A DNA stretch of 6,236 bases from Acidithiobacillus sp. Lineage in GTDB: Bacteria; Pseudomonadota; Gammaproteobacteria; Acidithiobacillales; Acidithiobacillaceae. Shown one piece after another: positions 1 through 6,236 of the stretch. The position numbers were made by a program, and so were the translations under genes. The notes below the pieces were generated by a model. The model ran no database searches. It saw only the letters and a program-made list of their open reading frames with translations, and was not told the DNA's origin. The stretch lies in assembly GCA_028065135.1 (NCBI GenBank), contig JAPTWR010000147.1, positions 1 through 6,236 on the forward strand. The letters are read 5' to 3'. Position 1 is the stretch's first letter. Every line of letters begins with the position of its first letter.

Positions 1-586
1 TGATGATTCCCACACCCGTCAGGGCGTACTGAGCCGAACTGACAGTCAGATAATATGCCGGCCCGGTAAAAATCGTCATCGCCAGGCCCGGCAAGCTGCG
101 CAGAGAACTGGGTCCATAAAACGGCAGCACCAGATAAGGTCCCTGCGGCACCCCCCAGACACCCAGCGTTACCCCCAGGCTGTTTTCGTGGTTAGGCAGA
201 TCCAGACGGTTCGCCACGTCGAAGAGTCCACCCAGACCGAACACGGAATTGACAAGGAACCGGCTCAGATCCTCCATTCCCTGTCGACCCCGCCCCTGCA
301 GAAAATCGTTGATAAAAATATAGGGCATGTCCACATTGGAGAATACATTGCTGACGCCCTCGCGGACAAAATCGGGGGTCACGGTCTTGTACCCGGTGGC
401 TACGGGCTTCAGCACATAATCATAAAGGCCCATATTCAGATGGAACATCGGCTTGTTGACGGCCTCCAGGGGGTCTACGGGTTTTCCCGTGGCGCCCTGA
501 GGCCCGTTCACCGTAGCACACCCCGACAGGGTCAACACACCGACGGTCAGCACAACCCTGGTTAAATGTATACTCGATCGCATCAT
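1..586 (-). CDS. mlaA: MlaA/VacJ family outer-membrane lipoprotein, 3' part cut by the left window edge
   Basis: MlaA is an outer-membrane lipoprotein that moves phospholipid between the outer leaflet and a periplasmic MlaC-type carrier. Translating the minus strand from 586 gives 195 codons with no stop before the edge; the family is usually near 250 residues. The N-terminus is a short lipoprotein signal with lipobox LSGC, so Cys23 is the predicted lipidated residue. It is followed by Ala rather than Asp, which fits outer-membrane sorting. Family motifs follow in order: DPLEAVNKPMF (about 38-48), VLKPVATGY, VREGVSNVFSN, INDFLQG, RFLVNSVFGLGGLFDVA, and LGVWGVPQGPYLVLPFYGPS. Two ATG codons lie in tandem (586 and 583) and either could be the start; AAAGGG lies 5 to 8 bases upstream. 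The 586 ATG overlaps the hpnM stop by one base (TGATG), implying translational coupling. In a hopanoid operon it is probably the outer-membrane end of the HpnN-HpnM route, but that role is inferred. Confidence 0.95.
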   Translation of the reverse strand, partial: MMRSSIHLTRVVLTVGVLTLSGCATVNGPQGATGKPVDPLEAVNKPMFHLNMGLYDYVLKPVATGYKTVTPDFVREGVSNVFSNVDMPYIFINDFLQGRGRQGMEDLSRFLVNSVFGLGGLFDVANRLDLPNHENSLGVTLGVWGVPQGPYLVLPFYGPSSLRSLPGLAMTIFTGPAYYLTVSSAQYALTGVGII

Positions 587-1245
587 CAAGACCCTTTGGC
601 GTACCCGGCAATCTGCGCTTTCAGGTGCGCAATCAGTGCGGTAAAACCCTTTTTCTGCATGGTTTCGGTGTATTCCGCCCGCCGCAGGGAAAGATCACTG
701 ACCCCGTCGGCGACGACATTGACGATACGCCAGTGATCCCCATCTTTCTGCAGGATATAATCAAAACGATGCACCTTACCGTTATGCTCCGTAAAGGTAC
801 TGAATACCCCTTCCGCGCCGGGCTGCAAGGCCTGACTGCCCACAATGGCAAAATGCTCACCGTTGTAGCTGTCGAAACGCGCGGCGTAGGTGGCCGCGGT
901 AAGGTCTGCGAGCACTCCGACAAACTCGTTTTGTTGTTCCGGGCTTAGCTTTTGCCAATAGTCAGCGAGCGTCAAGGCGGCGATTCGCCGGTAATCAAAA
1001 ACCTTCTGTACCACCGGGGCCACAATCCGGTAACGGCCATTGTAACCCAGGCGACGGCCGCCCTGCATGGATTTCAGCAGTACCCCATCCAGGGTATTGA
1101 TCGTCGCCTCTGGGGTGCTGCCGACCGCTGGCGCCCCATCGGACGACGTGGTAGGTGCGGCCACCGTCACCGCAGCGGCAGACAGGACCGGAGCGATCCC
1201 ACCGACTGTGCAGGCCAGCAGTAGCACCAGACTTTTCCTGAGCAT
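586..1245 (-). CDS. hpnM: HpnM, MlaC/Ttg2D-like periplasmic lipid carrier of hopanoid clusters
   Basis: This 219-residue protein belongs to the MlaC (toluene tolerance Ttg2D) superfamily, whose members carry lipid across the periplasm; the hopanoid-linked branch is called HpnM. Residues 1 to about 25 form a Sec signal peptide (MLRKS, then a hydrophobic core ending LSAAA). An Ala/Thr/Pro-rich linker runs to about 45. The core shows family landmarks: VFDYRRIAALTL (82-93), then WQKLSPEQQNEFV (97-109), Tyr120, a SYNGE turn (126-130), and the end signature HWRIVNVVADGVSDLSLRR (171-189) followed by a helix with GFTALIAHL (200-208). Start at 1245 is ATG with AAGGGGGG immediately upstream (1249-1256). 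A gap of 45 bases separates it from hpnH, with no terminator-like stem and T-run, and its TGA overlaps the mlaA ATG. Family membership is secure. The HpnM rather than generic MlaC label depends mainly on the hpnH/hpnN neighbours. Confidence 0.93.
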   Translation of the reverse strand: MLRKSLVLLLACTVGGIAPVLSAAAVTVAAPTTSSDGAPAVGSTPEATINTLDGVLLKSMQGGRRLGYNGRYRIVAPVVQKVFDYRRIAALTLADYWQKLSPEQQNEFVGVLADLTAATYAARFDSYNGEHFAIVGSQALQPGAEGVFSTFTEHNGKVHRFDYILQKDGDHWRIVNVVADGVSDLSLRRAEYTETMQKKGFTALIAHLKAQIAGYAKGS

Positions 1246-1290
1246 GAACCCCCCTTCACCAATGAACCTGATGTTTTTCCGGAACCGCCT

Positions 1291-2394
1291 TCAGCGCTCT
1301 ATATGCAAAGGAAAAACCGGGTGTTCGGTACCCTGAGCCGGGGGTGATACCGGCATATCCGGTGCCATGGGACCCGCCGTGCGTGGCCCCCGCAACGCCA
1401 CTTTAAGGGCTTTCAGCGGGTGGGCGAAGGTGTCGTTGACGGCCGTCGGCTCGAAACCGGAATGCACCTGGCACTGGTCGCATTTACCATTCACGCCCAC
1501 TCCATATTTATCCCATGGCGTCGTTTCCATGAGTTCATTGAAGGTCTGCGCGTAGCCTTCGCTGACCAGCAGGTAGCAAGGCTTCTGCCAGCCAAAAATG
1601 TTGCGTGTCGGATTGCCCCAGGGCGTGCATTGATAATTCTGGTTACCCGCCAGAAAATCCAGAAAAAGGCTGGACTGGTTGAATTTCCAACGCGACTTCT
1701 GCTCTTTGCCGATGCGGAAGATATCGCGGAAAAGCTGACGTGAGGCCCGACGCTGGATAAAAACCTCCTGCTGCGGTGCGCGCTCATAATTGAATCCGGG
1801 CGAAATGGTCACCCCCTCCACCCCCAGTGCCTTGCAGTCATCCAGGAAAGCGGCCACCTCGTCGGCGCCCTCCCCCTGAAACAGGGTGCAGTTTACCGTA
1901 ACCCGGAAGCCTCTCCCCACCGCTTCGCGAATGGCTTCCGTAGCGCGTTGATAGGTACCCGGCTGACACACGGATTCATCATGACGATGCGCATTGCCGT
2001 CCAGATGCACCGAGAAAGTCAGGTAAGGCGAGGGCCGGTAATCGCCCATACGCTTCTTGAGGAGCAACGCATTGGTGCAGAGGTAGACGAAGCGCTTACG
2101 TTCGATGAGGCCCTCCACAATTACGGGCATATCCTTGTGAATGAGTGGTTCGCCTCCAGCGATGGAGACGATAGGAGCCCCGCACTCCTCGGCAGCGCCG
2201 ATACATTCCTCGACGGACAACCGCCTGTCGAGCGTTTCCTCGGGATAGTCGATCTTACCGCAGCCCGAACACGCCAAGTTGCAGCGAAACAATGGCTCCA
2301 GCATCAGCACCAAAGGGTAGCGCTTACGCCCCTGCAGCTTCTGCGCCAGGATGTAGCGTCCTACCCGATAGCTCTGAATCAAAGGAACACCCAT
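1291..2394 (-). CDS. hpnH: HpnH, radical SAM adenosylhopane synthase
   Basis: HpnH uses SAM and a [4Fe-4S] cluster to add the 5'-deoxyadenosyl radical to diploptene, giving adenosylhopane, the first committed step toward C35 bacteriohopanepolyols. In this 367-residue protein the cluster motif is CNLACSGC (Cys38, Cys42, Cys45), and the SAM-binding GGEP motif is at 80-83. Cys106 in YLCTNAL falls exactly at the number reported for the Cys that quenches the substrate radical in a characterised HpnH. A C-terminal DUF3463-type region carries four more Cys: 256, 273, 305 and 308 (CDQC). These could hold an auxiliary cluster or zinc, but this is inference. The last 33 residues form a proline-rich tail that may be poorly ordered. 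The start is ATG 2394, with GAGAGGGG at 2404-2411. It is preceded by a 105-bp gap with a probable promoter, and followed 45 bases later by hpnM. Confidence 0.97.
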   Translation of the reverse strand: MGVPLIQSYRVGRYILAQKLQGRKRYPLVLMLEPLFRCNLACSGCGKIDYPEETLDRRLSVEECIGAAEECGAPIVSIAGGEPLIHKDMPVIVEGLIERKRFVYLCTNALLLKKRMGDYRPSPYLTFSVHLDGNAHRHDESVCQPGTYQRATEAIREAVGRGFRVTVNCTLFQGEGADEVAAFLDDCKALGVEGVTISPGFNYERAPQQEVFIQRRASRQLFRDIFRIGKEQKSRWKFNQSSLFLDFLAGNQNYQCTPWGNPTRNIFGWQKPCYLLVSEGYAQTFNELMETTPWDKYGVGVNGKCDQCQVHSGFEPTAVNDTFAHPLKALKVALRGPRTAGPMAPDMPVSPPAQGTEHPVFPLHIER

Positions 2395-2403
2395 GACAAA
2401 ACA

Positions 2404-2411
2404 CCCCTCTC
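2404..2411 (-). promoter_or_regulatory. Ribosome binding site of hpnH
   Basis: The purine run GAGAGGGG on the minus strand ends 9 bases before ATG 2394, which supports that start for hpnH. No other in-frame ATG in the gap has a comparable site. Confidence 0.65.
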
Positions 2412-2456
2412 GGCCGCAATGCAGCGTATATGGACAATGAACGACAAACTTTCATT

Positions 2457-2487
2457 AGTATAACATACCAAACCGTATGTGGGACAA
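2457..2487 (-). promoter_or_regulatory. Probable sigma70-type extended -10 promoter for hpnH-hpnM-mlaA
   Basis: On the minus strand, TATACT (2462-2457) is preceded by TGT (2465-2463), giving an extended -10 element TGTTATACT. A possible -35, TTGTCC, is at 2487-2482 with a longish 19-base spacer, which matters less for extended -10 promoters. Transcription would begin near 2450, leaving an untranslated leader of about 55 bases before the hpnH ATG. This is the only gap over 50 bases among the six genes, which supports a separate promoter here. The call is by motif only. Confidence 0.55.
2463..2480. promoter_or_regulatory. Perfect 6-6-6 inverted repeat, candidate operator before hpnH
   Basis: ACATAC-CAAACC-GTATGT is a palindrome with two perfect 6-base arms and a 6-base centre. 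It lies inside the spacer between the -35 and -10 of the hpnH promoter and abuts the TATACT box, overlapping its TGT extension. A protein bound here would block RNA polymerase, so a repressor site is the simplest reading. Arm length and total span resemble sites of dimeric helix-turn-helix regulators such as the TetR family. No regulator gene is in the window. No T-run follows the stem, so it is not an intrinsic terminator for the upstream gene. Confidence 0.5.
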
Positions 2488-2499
2488 GGCGACGAATCC

Positions 2500-3342
2500 T
2501 CAGGCGGCCCTGCTCCGAGACAAAAAGAAAAACACAATGTTGGCAATCCGCGGCGCCAGTTTCGGGCGCAACAGACGATCATCATAGGGCGCAAAACGCC
2601 GGTCATTTTCCTGGCGGCAGAGCGCGAGAAGCTGCTTCAGGCTGACGTCTTTACTCACCTGATCATGCCCCGTCAGGGTGAAATTTTCTTCCTCATGCGC
2701 ATGTAGTCCCCGGGCGGTCCGTATGCGCGCCCAGGCCTGCAGGGCAATCACCTGAATGCGCTGGAGTTCGAGCGCCACTTTTTTCCGCCAGGGCAGACGC
2801 CGGCGGTGCCAACTCAGCCAGTTGACAAAAAATATGATATGACGCGCCTCTTCCTGCATGACCGGCTCGAAGATCTTCACCAGGTCGGGCGGAAAGAACC
2901 CCGAGTCTTTGGCGGCAGCAAACAACCCGAAAGCAAAGTAGGAATCCAGGCATTCGCCATAACCCGTATAGAGAAACTCCCAGTACGGATCGCGCACCTG
3001 TGGCGGAGCAGGTAATGGCGGAATTTCGATACCATAATGCTGTACCAGGGCGCGTAGCAGTTCGGAATGGCGCTGTTCCTCCTGCCCGTCGAGGGCCACC
3101 GCCGCTCGCACCACCGGGTCCGGCTCCCGCTCACCCATGCTTTGCACCATACGCGCCGTCACGCTTTCGGTGGCGACGGCTTCGCCCCAGAACGGCAGGG
3201 ACTTCACCCGCCGCGCGGTCTCCGCGTCCAGTTCCGGCCAATCCATATGCTGCGGATCATAATGAATGTGCGTATCGTGAAAGAACTTGCAGAACAGGTC
3301 GCGATGGGCGTCGGACCCTGGATCCAAAGATATCGCCGTCAT
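2500..3342 (-). CDS. Ferritin-like diiron-carboxylate protein of unknown function in a hopanoid operon
   Basis: I do not recognise a named family for this 280-residue protein, but it shows a complete diiron four-helix-bundle ligand pattern. Candidate ligands are Glu59 (ATESVTARM), Glu89 and His92 (EEQRH), Glu130 (YGECLDS), and Glu165 and His168 (EEARH). The spacings of 30, 41 and 35 residues are close to those of ferritin-like oxidases and oxygenases. It is longer than bacterioferritin or rubrerythrin cores. It has about 55 residues before helix 1, and a basic region (179-210) and a hydrophobic stretch IANIVFFFL (266-274) near the C-terminus, so membrane association is possible. No signal peptide is visible, so it is probably cytoplasmic. 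The extra His ligand of AurF-type oxygenases is absent (Val161). ATG 3342 was chosen because it overlaps the hpnL stop as ATGA and has GGGGAGGG 6 bases upstream; an in-frame start at 3414 would intrude 76 bases into hpnL. Possible roles are oxygen-dependent lipid modification or iron/redox protection; neither is shown. Confidence 0.9.
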   Translation of the reverse strand: MTAISLDPGSDAHRDLFCKFFHDTHIHYDPQHMDWPELDAETARRVKSLPFWGEAVATESVTARMVQSMGEREPDPVVRAAVALDGQEEQRHSELLRALVQHYGIEIPPLPAPPQVRDPYWEFLYTGYGECLDSYFAFGLFAAAKDSGFFPPDLVKIFEPVMQEEARHIIFFVNWLSWHRRRLPWRKKVALELQRIQVIALQAWARIRTARGLHAHEEENFTLTGHDQVSKDVSLKQLLALCRQENDRRFAPYDDRLLRPKLAPRIANIVFFFLSRSRAA

Positions 3343-4370
3343 GAAATGCCCTCCCCGTTGGAACGTATTTGCCGCCAGTGGCGGTGCATATGATGGCCTT
3401 CCAATACTTGCCATGACAAGAGTACCGGAATGCCCATCAGGGTTTCGCGGAAGCGGCGTGTCAGAGAAAAGGCCAGTGCCAGGTCAGGCCCGATACCGAT
3501 CGCACTGCCGAACAGAATGAAGCCGCCCTCCTGCACACCCAGTCCGCCCGGCACCAGAAACGCCATACTGCGCAGGGCCTGCCCGAGGCTTTCAAGGAGT
3601 AGCGCTGCCCAGAAAGGAAGAGGATGGCCCAGCAGCCAGAAGGTGAACCAGACTTCCGCCGTGCCCGCCAACAGACCGCTCAGTTGCCAGACATTCGCCG
3701 GGAGCAGACTCCAGCGACGTGCATAGAGCCGACGGATTTCGGCATCCAGACGCTGGGGTTCTCCTATGAGCGCGAGCAGGTCCTTACCGCCCAGAAGCTT
3801 CTTCATCAGCATCTGCAGGACCGTGAACAGTCCCCAACGATATTGCACCCAGACAAAGGTCATGAGCAACGGCAGGATCAATGCCAGAAAAAATACCACC
3901 TGGAATTGCAGATGGTGGTCACTGACCGCGAAAATCAGCACCACGAACCCCGCCAGCGTGAAGATGAACTGGCTCAATAGGGTCAGGGTGACTTCCACCA
4001 TGACACTGGCCCCGGCGACATAGCCGGGCACGCCGTAGTATGTCAGGAGGCGTACACCGAGCACTTCTCCACCCACCCGCGCCACCGGCAGGAGGCCGTT
4101 GGCCGCTTCGCGAACCAGCGCCACCCATAGCAAAAACCAGAAACGGACGCGCGCCTCACCACGCAACAGCCACTTCCAGCCCAACACGTCCAGGGACAGC
4201 GGCAACAGGTGAAGGGGGAGCAGCCACAGCAGACCCCAGCCGGCCACCGCCAGCAATTTCAGGATGTCGGAAACACCGGCATGCACGACCAGGAAGACCG
4301 CCAAGCCCAGGCCGAGCACGCCGGTCGCCAGCATCATCACTTTCTGTTTCAGCAAATTAACTGCCTTCAT
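3339..4370 (-). CDS. hpnL: HpnL, polytopic membrane protein of the lysylphosphatidylglycerol synthase TM / UPF0104 class
   Basis: This 343-residue integral inner-membrane protein has about seven or eight hydrophobic segments. It carries the landmarks of the family shared with the MprF membrane domain and Agl[16 protein letters not shown] (91-105) and [10 protein letters not shown] (274-283). Proteins of this class flip or transfer lipid-linked groups, and the version in hopanoid clusters is called HpnL. Its own activity is not established. The short cytoplasmic tail ends [21 protein letters not shown] 4370 is preferred, with AAGAAGG 11 bases upstream, and it overlaps the hpnN end by 14 bases. 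A GTG at 4391 would add seven residues but has a pyrimidine-rich upstream region without a ribosome site. The stop overlaps the diiron gene start by four bases, so hpnN, hpnL and the diiron gene are almost surely cotranscribed. The HpnL label depends partly on the neighbours. Confidence 0.9.
   Translation of the reverse strand: MKAVNLLKQKVMMLATGVLGLGLAVFLVVHAGVSDILKLLAVAGWGLLWLLPLHLLPLSLDVLGWKWLLRGEARVRFWFLLWVALVREAANGLLPVARVGGEVLGVRLLTYYGVPGYVAGASVMVEVTLTLLSQFIFTLAGFVVLIFAVSDHHLQFQVVFFLALILPLLMTFVWVQYRWGLFTVLQMLMKKLLGGKDLLALIGEPQRLDAEIRRLYARRWSLLPANVWQLSGLLAGTAEVWFTFWLLGHPLPFWAALLLESLGQALRSMAFLVPGGLGVQEGGFILFGSAIGIGPDLALAFSLTRRFRETLMGIPVLLSWQVLEGHHMHRHWRQIRSNGEGIS
3349..3356 (-). promoter_or_regulatory. 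Strong ribosome binding site that fixes the diiron protein start
   Basis: GGGGAGGG on the minus strand lies 6 bases before ATG 3342, inside the last codons of hpnL. It is the best Shine-Dalgarno match in the window and decides between ATG 3342 and the longer in-frame start at 3414. Confidence 0.8.
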
Positions 4371-6236
4371 CCTGGGCAATGCCTTCTTCACGGGGTGACG
4401 GGGTAAATAGCAAGAGCAAGGCCGGGAGCACGATCAGAATACACAGCAGCACGATGGCCAGGGCGAGGCTCAGCGCCTCGCCCAGGCTGGCCATACCCGG
4501 ATCGCGGGAAACCGCCATGCTGCCAAAGGCGCTGAGGGTCGTAAGCCCGCTGAAAAAAACGGCCATGGGGGTGGATGTCCCGAGCAGATGCGCCACATCC
4601 ACACCGTTGCGCCAGCGCACCACGATGTAGATGGCAAAGGCCACACCGAGGCCGATGAGCAGAGGCAGAACGATGATGTTGCCGAGATTGAAGCTCAACC
4701 CCAACAGAGTCATGGCCGCCACCGTGAACAGCGCCGCCAGCAGCAGCGGAATCATGATCAGCAACACATCCCGGTAGCGGCGCAAGGCCAGGAGGAGCAG
4801 CAGACTGATGGCTATCAGCGCAATAAACGTAGCCTCCTGAAAGGCACCGAGCACCGCCTCTCCGCCTTGGACCAGCATCACCGGTGTACCCACGGCATTG
4901 GGCTCCACCTTCAGCACACTTCGCACAAAGGTCGCCATCGCCTGATTACTGCTGAGATTGGCCTTGGGAAAAATCTCCACGCGCGCCTGGCCAGAGGCCG
5001 CCACATAACGGTCGCGCAGGGACTTCGGCAGGGTCTGCAGGGTTACCGGCGTGGCGGACAATGCCATGCCGAGGCGTTGTAATTCGCCGGGCAAGGTGCC
5101 CATCACCCGCGTTTGCAGATCGGCGATCGCCTGAGCATTCGTGCCGCGGGTCGCCAAAAACTGCGCAAGATGGCCAGCCAGCGCGGCCGCCGCCTGTCCG
5201 TCGGGTGTATTCTCGCCGTCCTTTTGCGCGAGGGCCCGTAATTTGGTTACCAATTCCCCAAGACTTTTCGCGGTATCGGGCGTCGGCGGCTGCAAACCGG
5301 CAGGCATCAGCAGCGAAAAGGGTGGCACGAGGATCTGCAAGTTCTGCAATATGGCCAGCTTCTCGGTTTGATGCTCCGGAATATAGCTGGAAATCGTCAG
5401 AGCCTGCGCCACGGTGGGCAGCCGCGCCACCCGCGCGGCAACGGCCTGCGCCGCCGGAATATCCGGAGTGAGCACCTCCATACGATAGGGCGCCGTCTGT
5501 GGATCCGCGAGGAGCTTCTCGAAAACGCGCACCCCCTCCGCATGGCGGTTGATCATATGCAGTGGATTGAAGTCAAAAGAGGTACGCAGCACCAGCGGCA
5601 CGGACGCCAGCGCCAGCAGGGCCACCACGCCCAATACATAGTAGGCATAACGGTGGATGGGGTGACGCACCAGGGCAGGAATTTGGCGCAGATGCGGATA
5701 GTACGTCGGCTTTGTACGCGTGACCACCATAGGCCAGAGGGTCAAAAAAGCAGGCAGGAAGGTGAGGGTCGTGAACAGGGCCACCAGCATGCTGGTGCCG
5801 GAAATCAGTCCGAGATCGACGATGCCGGCGTAGCTGGTAGGCACGAAAGCAAAAAAACTGAAAGCAGCCGCAACGGCGGCAAGGCTCAAGGCGCCGCCCA
5901 TACCTTGCGTCACCCGCTGCATGGCCTGTCGGTGAGCTGCGCCGTTAAACACTTCTTCCCGATAACGCAGGCAGAACTGAATACCAAAATCAACGCCCAG
6001 ACCGATAAAAAGAATGGCAAAGGCCACGGAAATGAGATTGAAGGGACCGATAAAAAACAGTGCCCAGGCGGTGGTCAGGATCATTCCGGCGATCAGCCCC
6101 ATCAGCACGCCGGAAACCAGTTGCAGCGAGCGCAATGCTATGATCAGCAAAATGATTTCGAGCGTGAACGTCAGCGCCAGAGAAACAGCGGCACCCTGAC
6201 TCACGGTTTTCAATTGTTCCGCATCCAGTACCGCAC
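4357..6236 (-). CDS. hpnN: HpnN, RND-family hopanoid transporter, 5' part cut by the right window edge
   Basis: HpnN is an inner-membrane RND-superfamily (MmpL-like) pump needed to move hopanoids to the outer membrane. About 625 C-terminal residues are visible, and the frame stays open through 6236. The family is usually near 870 residues, so TM1 and most of the first periplasmic domain are missing. Numbering from the TTG at 6213 as residue 1, hydrophobic segments fall at about 11-28, 32-55, 60-78, 107-125 and 135-163. TM7 is at 190-209, and a periplasmic domain of about 250 residues runs to 460. Five more segments follow at 461-605. The two RND halves can be aligned by GLGVDFGIQF (71-80) and GLGVAFAIYI (521-530). 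The first half keeps the intramembrane Asp75, while the second has Ala525 at that place. The TTG at 6213 is not a real start because the reading frame and transmembrane pattern continue upstream. The TAA lies inside the start of hpnL. Confidence 0.96.
   Translation of the reverse strand, partial: AVLDAEQLKTVSQGAAVSLALTFTLEIILLIIALRSLQLVSGVLMGLIAGMILTTAWALFFIGPFNLISVAFAILFIGLGVDFGIQFCLRYREEVFNGAAHRQAMQRVTQGMGGALSLAAVAAAFSFFAFVPTSYAGIVDLGLISGTSMLVALFTTLTFLPAFLTLWPMVVTRTKPTYYPHLRQIPALVRHPIHRYAYYVLGVVALLALASVPLVLRTSFDFNPLHMINRHAEGVRVFEKLLADPQTAPYRMEVLTPDIPAAQAVAARVARLPTVAQALTISSYIPEHQTEKLAILQNLQILVPPFSLLMPAGLQPPTPDTAKSLGELVTKLRALAQKDGENTPDGQAAAALAGHLAQFLATRGTNAQAIADLQTRVMGTLPGELQRLGMALSATPVTLQTLPKSLRDRYVAASGQARVEIFPKANLSSNQAMATFVRSVLKVEPNAVGTPVMLVQGGEAVLGAFQEATFIALIAISLLLLLALRRYRDVLLIMIPLLLAALFTVAAMTLLGLSFNLGNIIVLPLLIGLGVAFAIYIVVRWRNGVDVAHLLGTSTPMAVFFSGLTTLSAFGSMAVSRDPGMASLGEALSLALAIVLLCILIVLPALLLLFTPSPREEGIAQDEGS

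Noticed and set aside
188..565. Plus-strand open frame of 125 codons
   Set aside because: It lies wholly antisense to mlaA, whose minus-strand translation shows a clear lipobox and family motifs; no ribosome site or recognisable protein feature on the plus strand.
1277..1284. TTCCGGAA palindrome between hpnH and hpnM
   Set aside because: Eight bases of self-complementarity in a 45-base gap is easily chance, with no promoter elements or terminator beside it.
1948..2463. Plus-strand open frame of 171 codons
   Set aside because: Antisense to the well-supported radical SAM gene hpnH; no domain or start signal seen.
2463..2480. Inverted repeat as an intrinsic terminator for the diiron gene
   Set aside because: The stem is only six base pairs, AT-rich, and is not followed by a T-run on the minus strand.
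2395..2487. Four copies of TTGTC on the minus strand before hpnH
   Set aside because: The spacing is irregular (two copies 10 bases apart, others far off), and a five-base word is too short to call a repeat.
3340..3414. Longer N-terminus for the diiron protein starting at 3414
   Set aside because: It would overlap hpnL by 76 bases, whereas ATG 3342 has a strong ribosome site and a typical ATGA overlap.
4371..4391. GTG start for hpnL at 4391
   Set aside because: The bases upstream are pyrimidine-rich with no ribosome site; ATG 4370 gives a sensible N-terminus. It cannot be fully excluded.
4588..5082. Plus-strand open frame of 164 codons rich in His and Gln
   Set aside because: It is the mirror of the hpnN reading frame. 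His/Gln richness is what antisense reading of Leu- and Val-rich membrane codons yields.

Overview
The window holds six protein genes, all on the minus strand and tightly packed, so the operon reads from right to left. It looks like the hopanoid (bacterial triterpenoid lipid) gene neighbourhood of a moderately GC-rich Gram-negative bacterium. Both an outer-membrane lipoprotein gene (mlaA) and periplasmic carrier logic are present, so a proteobacterium is near certain. The gene set would suit an acidophile such as Acidithiobacillus, but this genus guess rests on general recall and could not be checked.

Layout in transcription order: (1) hpnN, an RND-family hopanoid transporter whose N-terminus lies beyond the right edge; (2) hpnL, a polytopic membrane protein of the lysylphosphatidylglycerol synthase TM / UPF0104 class, overlapping the hpnN end; (3) an unnamed 280-residue ferritin-like diiron protein with a complete E / ExxH / E / ExxH ligand set, joined to hpnL by an ATGA overlap; (4) a 105-bp gap with a good extended -10 promoter and an 18-bp inverted repeat sitting between its -35 and -10 elements; (5) hpnH, the radical SAM adenosylhopane synthase; (6) hpnM, a secreted MlaC-type lipid carrier; (7) mlaA (vacJ), an outer-membrane lipoprotein joined to hpnM by a TGATG overlap and running off the left edge.

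Together the genes cover one committed step of hopanoid side-chain synthesis (HpnH) and an apparent inner-membrane to outer-membrane lipid route: HpnN in the inner membrane, HpnM in the periplasm, MlaA in the outer membrane. HpnL is a further membrane component of unknown role. The diiron protein is the least explained member and is the best candidate for something undescribed, possibly an oxygen-dependent lipid-modifying enzyme. The control region before hpnH suggests that hpnH-hpnM-mlaA can be transcribed separately from hpnN-hpnL-diiron. No RNA genes, mobile elements, CRISPR arrays or long repeats were seen, and no stretch above 105 bases lacks a gene.
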